In this document: positions 56,343-64,000 of the stretch, one piece after another | How the letters are laid out: every line of letters begins with the position of its first letter | Position numbering within the stretch: the stretch's first letter is position 1 | Notes under the pieces: generated by a model | What the model was told of the DNA's origin: nothing | The model's database searches: none | The model's input: the letters and a program-made list of their open reading frames with translations, nothing else | DNA from: Bacteroidota bacterium | GTDB lineage: Bacteria > Bacteroidota > Bacteroidia > B-17B0 > Aurantibacillaceae | Direction of reading: 5' to 3' | Assembly: GCA_013298715.1 (NCBI GenBank) | Contig: JAAFIQ010000020.1 | Location: 1-64,000 of the forward strand | DNA length: 64,000 nucleotides | Program-made: the position numbers and the translations under genes

Positions 56343-57116
56343 ATGTTGAAATTTCAACTAAATTTTATGAATATAGAAACAAACACACTAGCATCTAAAA
56401 ACGAACAAACAAACAGATTGTCGTTGGCCGAACTAATAAACAACAACCCTATACCAAACAACGAAAAATCGTTCCACACCCCTTTGTTTGTAAAACGCCA
56501 AGAGCTTTCAAAAATATTATACTTTCAATTTTTGTACACGCAATTTATAAATACACATGGTGTTATTTTTGAATTTGGTACACGCTGGGGAACCAATTTG
56601 GTAACCCTTTCTAACTTGCGTGGTATTTTAGAACCTTTTAATTACAATCGAAAAATTATTGGCTTAGATACGTTTGAAGGATTCAAAAATACTAATACTA
56701 AAGACGATGGCTCGCACAACATTATTAAAGATGGCGCTTTTGCTGTATCATCGAATTATGAAAATTATTTACATCAGTTGTTAACAATACATCAAAATGA
56801 ATCGCCATTAAATCATATTAATAAATTTGAAATATTAAAAGGCGACGCACCTGTTAAACTAAAAGAGTATTTAGAAAAAAATCCTCAAACAATAATTGCA
56901 TTTGCTCATTTTGATTTTGATATATACAAACCAACATTAGATTGTTTAAACTTAATTAAACCGCACTTAGTAAAAGGCAGTATAATAAGTTTTGATGAAT
57001 TAAACGACCCAAATTTTCCAGGCGAAACTAAAGCGCTTAATGAGGCTTTTGGCTTAAATAATATTGAGTTAAAACGTTTTGCTGCTTGCCCAATGCAATC
57101 TTATTTTATTTATTAA
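56343..57116 (+). CDS. TylF/CmcI-like SAM methyltransferase
   Basis: About 257 residues. The SAM site is IFEFGTRWGTNLVTLSNLRG followed by IIGLDTFEGF. FAHFDFDIYKPTLDCLNLIKP supplies the acidic metal-binding residues, and ISFDELNDPNFPGETKAL completes the pattern of macrocin-type O-methyltransferases. Starts are possible at 56343 (ATG, 5 bases after the previous stop) or 56367. It lies directly before the phosphatase gene. Confidence 0.8.
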   Translation: MLKFQLNFMNIETNTLASKNEQTNRLSLAELINNNPIPNNEKSFHTPLFVKRQELSKILYFQFLYTQFINTHGVIFEFGTRWGTNLVTLSNLRGILEPFNYNRKIIGLDTFEGFKNTNTKDDGSHNIIKDGAFAVSSNYENYLHQLLTIHQNESPLNHINKFEILKGDAPVKLKEYLEKNPQTIIAFAHFDFDIYKPTLDCLNLIKPHLVKGSIISFDELNDPNFPGETKALNEAFGLNNIELKRFAACPMQSYFIY

Positions 57117-57617
<501 letters not shown>

Positions 57618-57618
57618 A

Positions 57619-58860
57619 TTGATACCTATTATTCATAATTACTTTCTAGGACTTTTAAATTTTTGCTTAGGCAATAATAATACCTATTGCCTGGCATTTA
57701 AAAAATCAATTGGTGCAAGTTTTAACCTCCAACAAAAATACCGATATAAATATGCGGCTGTGTTATCAGGTATAAAACAAATTTACACACTGCCTGTAAA
57801 ATCAATTGCAAACAACTTTAAAAACAAAACTGTAATTTTTGATTTAACACCCGATAGTGAAAAAATCAGATTAAACTATATTAACAACACTTACGAAGAT
57901 AAGCCAGAATGCGTTTTTGTTGCTGGATCTGAACTTTTATTGTATGAAACTAAATTAGATAAAATTCTTTTCCTTCTTTTTTCTTTTCCATTTCAATTAA
58001 GTTTATTGGTTTTAGGATTATTTGTAAAAGATAAATCGGGTTTAAATTGTATGCCAACTAATTTAGTTACGGCTTATAATTTTTGTAAACTTTGTAAACG
58101 AACGGCAACAAAAGGTGTATTTATGTTTTGTGTGTTTGATACAAATAGCGTTTTTTTAACACTTTGCCTTCAAAAAATTAATATTTATGTTACCTCTTTT
58201 ACTTCGGAAGTGCCGCTATATAAGTGGAATCAGATTATAGTAACTGACCATTTAAAAATTTGTATCGAATATCAAAAAACTGAATGTGAAATTTTTAATA
58301 AAACTATTCTCTACAAAAAGCTAAGTTATATTGAACCTGAAACTTATTACCGCGCCAAACACCTTTATCTTGATCCTCAAGAATATTCAAATAAACTAGG
58401 CTTCGTTTCTACAGGCGGTTGGGTTAGGAATAGATTAGACCACATTCACCAAGGTTTGGATTTTGAAACATTTGAAAATCAGATTTTGACTGATTTGAAT
58501 GAAATTTTGGCAGAGAACAAACACATCAGTTTAGTTATTTATCCGCATCCGCGTGAGTTAGAATATTATAATTTAACTGAACTAACAAATTATTATGCTG
58601 AGAAATTACCAAATACCAAGTTCCAAATAAATAGTCCTAATACACATAGCAATATGCTCTTTAATGAAACGTATTTATCTATTTGTTTTATTTCTACCTT
58701 AATTTTTGAACGATTTTACGCAAAACGAAAATCAGCTTTGGTTTACTACAAAGAAGAGCATTTCCCCTTACCTTACAAATCTGATTTTTTAAGTTTTGTT
58801 TTTAATAAATCTGAATTTACAAAATTGATTACAGATACATTTTATTTAAAAGAGAGTTAG
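57619..58860 (+). CDS. Unrecognised protein, candidate CMP-nonulosonate glycosyltransferase
   Basis: 413 residues, start TTG (57619). Two features recall bacterial sialyl- and polysialyltransferases (GT-B): a His-Pro motif after a strand (LVIYPHPRELEYY, about 305-317) and a later Ser-Thr motif (CFISTLIFERF, about 353-363). An acidic-Gly motif (D/E-D/E-G) is not clearly visible; FVSTGGWVRN (about 270) is in the right area. A hydrophobic stretch lies at about 115-140. It follows NeuB, cytidylyltransferase and phosphatase genes, which fits a transferase for their product. No family match is certain. Confidence 0.5.
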   Translation: MIPIIHNYFLGLLNFCLGNNNTYCLAFKKSIGASFNLQQKYRYKYAAVLSGIKQIYTLPVKSIANNFKNKTVIFDLTPDSEKIRLNYINNTYEDKPECVFVAGSELLLYETKLDKILFLLFSFPFQLSLLVLGLFVKDKSGLNCMPTNLVTAYNFCKLCKRTATKGVFMFCVFDTNSVFLTLCLQKINIYVTSFTSEVPLYKWNQIIVTDHLKICIEYQKTECEIFNKTILYKKLSYIEPETYYRAKHLYLDPQEYSNKLGFVSTGGWVRNRLDHIHQGLDFETFENQILTDLNEILAENKHISLVIYPHPRELEYYNLTELTNYYAEKLPNTKFQINSPNTHSNMLFNETYLSICFISTLIFERFYAKRKSALVYYKEEHFPLPYKSDFLSFVFNKSEFTKLITDTFYLKES

Positions 58861-58863
58861 CTT

Positions 58864-60732
58864 ATGTGCGGAATATCAGTCCTCTTTAATAAAAATAACA
58901 TCACATCCCAACTTTATAATGAGTTTATAAATTCATTACAAAAAATTAATCATCGCGGACCAGATGATGAAGGTGTTGTTTTAATTAATACATTAACCAA
59001 CGATTATAAAATTGTAAAAACAAAACAAACACATGTAGCTGTTACCAATTTGGTTACGATTGATGAAATTGAGTTAGAAAAATATAATTTAATTTTAGGA
59101 CACAAACGATTAAGTATTATTGATTTAAGCGTTAATGGCCATCAACCAATGCATGCTAGCAATGGAAATTGGATAGTGTTTAATGGCGAAATTTATAATT
59201 ATATTGAATTAAGAGAAGAGTTAAAAAAGTACAATTGCACTTTTAACACCAATTCAGATACTGAAGTTGTTTTAGAAGCTTACCGAATTTGGGGAACAGA
59301 TTGCTTTAATAGATTTAACGGCATGTGGAGCATTATTATTTGGGATGCCTCACAAAAACTAATAATCATAAGTAATGATCGATTTGGTGTAAAGCCGCTT
59401 TATTATTATGCCAATCAAAATGGATTTAATTTAGTTTCTGAAACAAAACAATTTCAAGCTTATTCCACTATTCAAAAAAAAATTAATCACAAGCACGTTG
59501 ATGAATTTGCAAAGTTTGAATATGTTGATATTGATGATGAAACCATGTACGAAGGTATTTACAGGTTTAAAAAATCACATTTTATTACCATTAATCCTTT
59601 AAACTACAATTTATCTAAAATTAAAAACGAGCAACTGCCATACTATTCGCTAAAGCAAACACAAATTAAAATTTCTGAAACAGAGGCTCAAAATCAGTTT
59701 AGAGAATTATTGTATGATGCAGTTAAAATTAGGATGCGCGCCGATGTAGATTTTGGTTTTGCACTCTCTGGTGGAGTAGATTCTAGTTCAATCCTCTATA
59801 CTGCCAGAAATATTATAAATACGGAGAGTAAAACAACAAAATTACTTGGTTTTTCGGCAGTATTTCCTGGGTACGGCGAGGATGAGTCTAAATTCGTGAA
59901 AATTGTTGAAAACGATTTACCATGTAAAACTTCTTATTCAAACGCATTAGAAGATTTTAGTTTTGCAAACTTTGAAAAACACATTTACCATCAAGATGAA
60001 CCTGTTCATGGAACTTCTTATTTTGCGCAATGGAGTGTTTATAAAGTGGCACAACAAAGCAATATTAAAATTTTATTTAATGGCCAAGGTTCAGATGAAG
60101 TGTTTGCAGGCTACCACCATCATTTTTATAGGTATTGCAGGCAGCTACTAATGTCCGGAAAACTCATTGCTTACTTTAGTTTAGTAAAACAATTTGCCGA
60201 ATTAAAAAGTATTTCAACAGCCTACATCCATAAAACTGTTTTTAACGAGGTTAAATTAAAATCTAAAATTTTGCTCGGTATTCAAAAGTTCGATCATGCC
60301 ATTGTAAAGTATTGGAATAACATTAACACACTCGATGAAATGCTAGTAAGAGATTTTGATACCTTTCAGCTCCCAACTTACTTAAGAGCAGATGATAGAG
60401 ATAGTATGAGTTTTAGTATAGAATCAAGGCATCCATTTATGGATTATAGATTAGTAGAGTTTGGCTATTCTTTACCAAACACTATGGTTATAAAAAACGG
60501 GTGGCAAAAGCATTTACTCAGGCAAAGTATGCACGAAATGCCAGCCGAAATTCGATTTAGAAAAGATAAAAAAGGATTCACATCACCACAAACTGCCTGG
60601 ATTGAAAAATATAAACCAGAGTTTGAGTCTAATTTAATTTATAACGAAAAACACTTTGGAACTAAAACCCCATCCAAAGATGCCTTTTTTAATTATGTAT
60701 TAGGAACATGGTTAAAAGTTAATGGTTTTTAA
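58864..60732 (+). CDS. AsnB-type glutamine-hydrolysing amidotransferase (copy 2)
   Basis: 622 residues. Nucleophile Cys2 is in MCGISVLFN; HRGPDDEGVV and FNGEIYNYIEL are glutaminase motifs. PP-loop ALSGGVDSSSILY lies at about 300-312, and FMDYRLVEF near residue 520. The glutaminase domain carries an extra insertion of about 25 residues (about 40-70) compared with copy 1. A carboxamide on a sugar acid is the likely product; asparagine synthesis itself cannot be ruled out. Confidence 0.88.
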   Translation: MCGISVLFNKNNITSQLYNEFINSLQKINHRGPDDEGVVLINTLTNDYKIVKTKQTHVAVTNLVTIDEIELEKYNLILGHKRLSIIDLSVNGHQPMHASNGNWIVFNGEIYNYIELREELKKYNCTFNTNSDTEVVLEAYRIWGTDCFNRFNGMWSIIIWDASQKLIIISNDRFGVKPLYYYANQNGFNLVSETKQFQAYSTIQKKINHKHVDEFAKFEYVDIDDETMYEGIYRFKKSHFITINPLNYNLSKIKNEQLPYYSLKQTQIKISETEAQNQFRELLYDAVKIRMRADVDFGFALSGGVDSSSILYTARNIINTESKTTKLLGFSAVFPGYGEDESKFVKIVENDLPCKTSYSNALEDFSFANFEKHIYHQDEPVHGTSYFAQWSVYKVAQQSNIKILFNGQGSDEVFAGYHHHFYRYCRQLLMSGKLIAYFSLVKQFAELKSISTAYIHKTVFNEVKLKSKILLGIQKFDHAIVKYWNNINTLDEMLVRDFDTFQLPTYLRADDRDSMSFSIESRHPFMDYRLVEFGYSLPNTMVIKNGWQKHLLRQSMHEMPAEIRFRKDKKGFTSPQTAWIEKYKPEFESNLIYNEKHFGTKTPSKDAFFNYVLGTWLKVNGF

Positions 60733-60776
60733 AAAAGTAACCTCTTCCTAAAAAAAAACATTTGTAACAAAATTTT

Positions 60777-62603
60777 ATGTGCGGAATATTTGGCATTATT
60801 GCCCAACAAACTATTAATAGTAACGATTTAAAACTACTTGTTAAGCATTCAAAACAACGTGGTAAAGATTCGAGTGGATTACTTTTTTTTGATGTAAACT
60901 GCTATTCTATTAAGCGGGCAGATTATAGTATTGATAAGTTATTAAATCAAACACAAGTAAATAATTCAAAAGTAGTTTTTGGTCATAGTAGGTTAATTAC
61001 TAATGGGCTTGCAGACAATCAACCTGTTTTAAGGGATAATATCTTTGTATTACACAACGGAATTATTGTTAATGAAACCGAGATATGGGAAAAACTCACC
61101 ATACCTCGGAAATTTAAAATTGATACAGAGGCAATTGCTGGTATTACGATAGAGCATCTCAATAAGGGAAATCCTATTTCTACCTTGGCTGAGAGTATAC
61201 TTCAAAAATGCAAAGGTGTTGTTTCGTGTGCTATTGTTATTCAAGATTTAGGAAAGTTGCTCCTAATATCAAATAACGGCAGCCTTTACACTGGAATAAA
61301 AAGTGGTACCACTTATTTCGCATCCGAAAAATTTGCGCTTAGCCAAATTAACTGCTCACAAATTTCTCAACTTTTAAACAGCCATAAAATTATTGATATA
61401 CCAATAGCAACCAATTTAACTTATAAGTTGAATGACTACAATACCAGAACTGAAAATTTGATTCCTGAATTTAAATTTGATAAAACGCAAGAAAAATTAT
61501 TAGAATATAAAAAACACACCCTGCGCAGATGCACAAAATGTATCTTGCCAGAAACCATGCCCCACATTCGGTTCAACGAACAAGGCATTTGCAATTATTG
61601 TTTAAACTATAAATTAAGAAATAAACCAAAACCTAAGGAGGAATTATTTAAATTAATAGAACCATACAGAAAAAAAGGAGAATTAGAATGTATTGTACCA
61701 TTTTCTGGCGGAAGAGACAGTTGTTATGGTTTGCATTTAATTATAAAAGAACTTGGGCTTAAGTCTGTTACCTATACTTATGACTGGGGAATGGTAACCG
61801 ATTTAGGGCGAAGAAATATAAGCAGAATGTGTGCTGAACTGGGAGTAGAGAACATCATCATAGCCGCTGATATTTCGCTTAAACGTAAAAATATAAAAAT
61901 GAATTTAGAGGCATGGCTAAAATCTCCACATTTAGGAATGATGGCCATGTTAACAGCCGGAGATAAACATTTTTTTAGATATGCTGAAGAAATGAAAAAA
62001 CAAACCGGCGTTAATTTAAATTTATGGGGAATAAATCCTTTAGAAGTTACGCATTTTAAAACAGGTTTTTTAGGAATTAAACCAGATTTTGAAGAAGAAA
62101 GGGTGTATTCAAACGGCGTAATTAAACAACTCCGTTACCACAAAAAAAGATTTGGTGCAATGCTAGATAGCCCGGGTTATTTTAACTCTTCGCTTTGGGA
62201 TACACTATCTGGAGAGTATTACAGAAGTTTTAATAAGAAAAAAGATTATTACCACATATTTGATTACTGGCGCTGGGATGAGGATTTAGTAAATTCAACC
62301 TTAATAAATCAATACGATTGGGAGCTAGCCCCGGACACTAAAACCACTTGGAGAATTGGGGATGGTACAGCGGCATTTTATAATTATGTTTACTATACCG
62401 TTGCCGGATTTACTGAGCACGATACATTTAGAAGTAACCAAATTCGTGAAGGACAAATTACACGAGAAAAAGCTTTAGAGTTAGTTGAAGATGAAAATCA
62501 GCCGCGTTACCAAAACATTAGGTGGTATTTAGATACATTAGGAATGGATTTTGAGCGGGTTATAAAAGTGGTAAACGCAATAAAAAAATTATATTCTGAA
62601 TAA
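60777..62603 (+). CDS. Fusion of class II glutaminase and WbpG-type sugar amidotransferase (copy 3)
   Basis: 608 residues. Residues 1-235 are an Ntn glutaminase: Cys2 in MCGIFGIIAQQ, KQRGKDSSGLL, FGHSRLITNG and VLHNGIIVNE. From about 250 a WbpG-type synthetase follows: CTKC and CNYC pairs, PP-loop PFSGGRDSCYGLHL (about 307-320), then TYTYDWGMVTDLGRRN, WGINPLEV and FDYWRWDEDL. This enzyme can make its own ammonia, so it should not need HisH2/HisF2. Stand-alone WbpG copies occur at 32.7 and 38.1 kb. The substrate is unknown. Confidence 0.85.
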   Translation: MCGIFGIIAQQTINSNDLKLLVKHSKQRGKDSSGLLFFDVNCYSIKRADYSIDKLLNQTQVNNSKVVFGHSRLITNGLADNQPVLRDNIFVLHNGIIVNETEIWEKLTIPRKFKIDTEAIAGITIEHLNKGNPISTLAESILQKCKGVVSCAIVIQDLGKLLLISNNGSLYTGIKSGTTYFASEKFALSQINCSQISQLLNSHKIIDIPIATNLTYKLNDYNTRTENLIPEFKFDKTQEKLLEYKKHTLRRCTKCILPETMPHIRFNEQGICNYCLNYKLRNKPKPKEELFKLIEPYRKKGELECIVPFSGGRDSCYGLHLIIKELGLKSVTYTYDWGMVTDLGRRNISRMCAELGVENIIIAADISLKRKNIKMNLEAWLKSPHLGMMAMLTAGDKHFFRYAEEMKKQTGVNLNLWGINPLEVTHFKTGFLGIKPDFEEERVYSNGVIKQLRYHKKRFGAMLDSPGYFNSSLWDTLSGEYYRSFNKKKDYYHIFDYWRWDEDLVNSTLINQYDWELAPDTKTTWRIGDGTAAFYNYVYYTVAGFTEHDTFRSNQIREGQITREKALELVEDENQPRYQNIRWYLDTLGMDFERVIKVVNAIKKLYSE

Positions 62604-62674
62604 CGCATAAACTTTTATACTAATTTCAAAGCATGCTATTTCCTGAAAATAGATTTAGCGAATAACTATTAAAA

Positions 62675-63886
62675 ATGCATTTCGTAATTGTTTCATATAC
62701 CTTTCCTCCCTCAAAAGAAATTGGTGGAAGACGTTGGGCAAAATTCAGTAAAGAACTCAGAAATGCAGGTCTCCAAGTGAGTGTTATTTGTTCAAAGGAA
62801 AATGATTATAAAGAATCCGATTTAGAGGAGTATGCTGGTATAACCATTAACCACTTACCAAAATATTATCCAGTTTGGTTAGAGGGACATGCAAAAACAC
62901 TGTTCGAAAAAATCGCGTATAAGTTGTGTGTTTCCGTTTTGTCAAAATTTATAAAAAATAATATTTTTGATAGAGGTGTTGCATGGAAAAAACCATTAAT
63001 TGCAACATTAAATAAAATAAATAAATCAAAACCAATTGATGTTTTAATAGTTTCTGGTGCACCATTTTCATTGCTTTATTATGCCAGTAAGTTTAAACTT
63101 GAAAACAAAAATGTGGTATATATTGCTGATATAAGAGATCCGTGGACCTGGGGTAATTTATTTGGAATACCAAATATGTCTGCGCAGAAAAAGCAATTTC
63201 AAGAGTACATGGAATTAACTGCAATTAAAACCTGTGATATGTTTGTTTACCCAACTAAAAACATGGGAGATTTTTTATTGCAGAAGTATAAAGACTACAC
63301 GGATAAATTTTATTTATTACCACACGCCTACGAGCCCGATAAATTTAAAAATATTGTAAAAACAAATCCTAAAAAAGGATTTATATATGGAGGAACACTT
63401 TATAGCGCAATTGATGATTATATTAAAGATTTGGAAGTTATTGTTAATCAAAATTTAGATACTACGTTTAATTGGGAGATATACACAAGCACAGAGTACC
63501 CGCTAATTAGCTCTTGGTTTGCCAATGGTCGGATAAAAGTTTATGGATTAATACCTGAAACAGAACTTTTTCAGAAAATTGCAAATGCTAAAGCGTATCT
63601 TGCATTCTTTCCTCCTAGCGATAAAGATTTAATATCAACCAAATTTTTTGAAATTGTTTATATAGGTACACCAATTATTTATGTTGGTGAAGAGGGCGAA
63701 GTAGCTAGATTTATTAGAGAGAATAAATTAGGTGTACATATTTTACCAAAAAATTTGATGGATGAACTACCAAAATATATAGATGGAGAGATTACCGTTG
63801 AAAATAATAGTTTTGATGTAACAAAGTATTCGTTTACAAATGTTACAAAAGAATTTTTAAAAATACTACAACATAAATTTAATTAA
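62675..63886 (+). CDS. Glycosyltransferase family 4
   Basis: 403 residues. The start 'FVIVSYTFPPSKEIGGRRWAK' is the Pro-Pro-Gly-Gly loop of WbuB-like GT4 enzymes; YIADIRDPWTWGN follows. The donor half has FIYGGTLYSAID, FQKIANAKAYLAFFPPSDKDLISTK-type spacing (Lys/Phe-Glu site at STKFFEIVYIG) and YVGEEGEV. It transfers an unknown sugar. Preceded by a 71-base gap holding only a weak 6-bp hairpin (62636-62652). Confidence 0.87.
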   Translation: MHFVIVSYTFPPSKEIGGRRWAKFSKELRNAGLQVSVICSKENDYKESDLEEYAGITINHLPKYYPVWLEGHAKTLFEKIAYKLCVSVLSKFIKNNIFDRGVAWKKPLIATLNKINKSKPIDVLIVSGAPFSLLYYASKFKLENKNVVYIADIRDPWTWGNLFGIPNMSAQKKQFQEYMELTAIKTCDMFVYPTKNMGDFLLQKYKDYTDKFYLLPHAYEPDKFKNIVKTNPKKGFIYGGTLYSAIDDYIKDLEVIVNQNLDTTFNWEIYTSTEYPLISSWFANGRIKVYGLIPETELFQKIANAKAYLAFFPPSDKDLISTKFFEIVYIGTPIIYVGEEGEVARFIRENKLGVHILPKNLMDELPKYIDGEITVENNSFDVTKYSFTNVTKEFLKILQHKFN

Positions 63887-63937
63887 AAACTTACCAAATT
63901 TAAAATTAAATTAACCAAATTAAACTTTTTACTTGTT

Positions 63938-64000
63938 ATGTGCGGCATTACTGGAGTAATTTCATTCACAAATTCACCTATTAATCTTCAAAATCTTGTA
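63938..64000 (+). CDS. AsnB-type amidotransferase (copy 3), 5' end only
   Basis: The first 21 codons read MCGITGVISFTNSPINLQN and continue out of the window. The Met-Cys-Gly-Ile start with nucleophile Cys2 is that of class II glutaminases, and the neighbours suggest a third AsnB-type amidotransferase. GlmS- or WbpG-fusion-type enzymes share this start, so the call is limited. Confidence 0.6.
   Translation, partial: MCGITGVISFTNSPINLQNLV

Noticed and set aside
62636-62652. Hairpin CTATTT / AAATAG as terminator before the last glycosyltransferase
   Set aside because: Only 6 A/T-rich pairs and no U-tract; not distinguishable from chance in such AT-rich sequence.

Overview
The window comes from a low-GC member of the Bacteroidota. 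Evidence is a PorP/SprF-type protein, surface proteins ending in the type IX secretion (T9SS/Por) C-terminal domain with 'KIIKE'-like tails, exosortase XrtF with its partner, an UpxY-type antiterminator, the long plant-like form of IspG, and several promoters of the Bacteroidota TAnnTTTG type a few bases from start codons. I cannot name a genus. No rRNA, tRNA, IS element or CRISPR array was recognised.

Region 1 (1-10.1 kb) is housekeeping: 3'-truncated bioB, a TonB-C-domain lipoprotein-sized protein, panB, a MuiA-like (DUF4139/4140) protein coupled to a PorP/SprF protein, then ispG, recQ and wbqC on the + strand. Region 2 (10.1-16.8 kb) is a minus-strand, translationally coupled set of T9SS cargo proteins. 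Three of the four are broken by single-base frameshifts and the most upstream one also lacks its 5' end, next to a small HTH gene. Region 3 (16.8-19.3 kb) is a coupled operon: a tiny exosortase-sorted protein (PVDGG C-terminal motif), xrtF, its associated membrane protein and glyA.

Region 4 (19.4-64 kb and beyond) is one very large surface-polysaccharide locus, all on + except one gene. It opens with a BY-kinase/co-polymerase (Wzc type), a winged-helix/nucleotidyltransferase-like regulator and an UpxY antiterminator. It then carries a Wzm/Wzt ABC exporter, at least six glycosyltransferases, WbpB/WbpD/WbpE-type genes for a 2,3-diamino-uronic acid, several SDR/DegT/acyltransferase sugar modules, an MBOAT/SGNH acyl-transfer pair, and a nonulosonic (sialic-like) acid module (YhcH, a NeuB-cytidylyltransferase fusion, a second NeuB, a KdsC-type phosphatase and a likely CMP-sugar glycosyltransferase).

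The most striking property of the locus is nitrogen decoration. It has a HisH2/HisF2 ammonia supplier, two stand-alone WbpG-type N-acetyl-sugar amidotransferases, a third WbpG fused to its own class II glutaminase, and three AsnB-type amidotransferases (the last cut by the window edge). The predicted product is a polysaccharide rich in acetamidino groups and uronamides. hisH and hisF are separated by a GxxExxY gene lying between two opposed families of TTTGCG-rich repeats, which looks like an inserted cassette.
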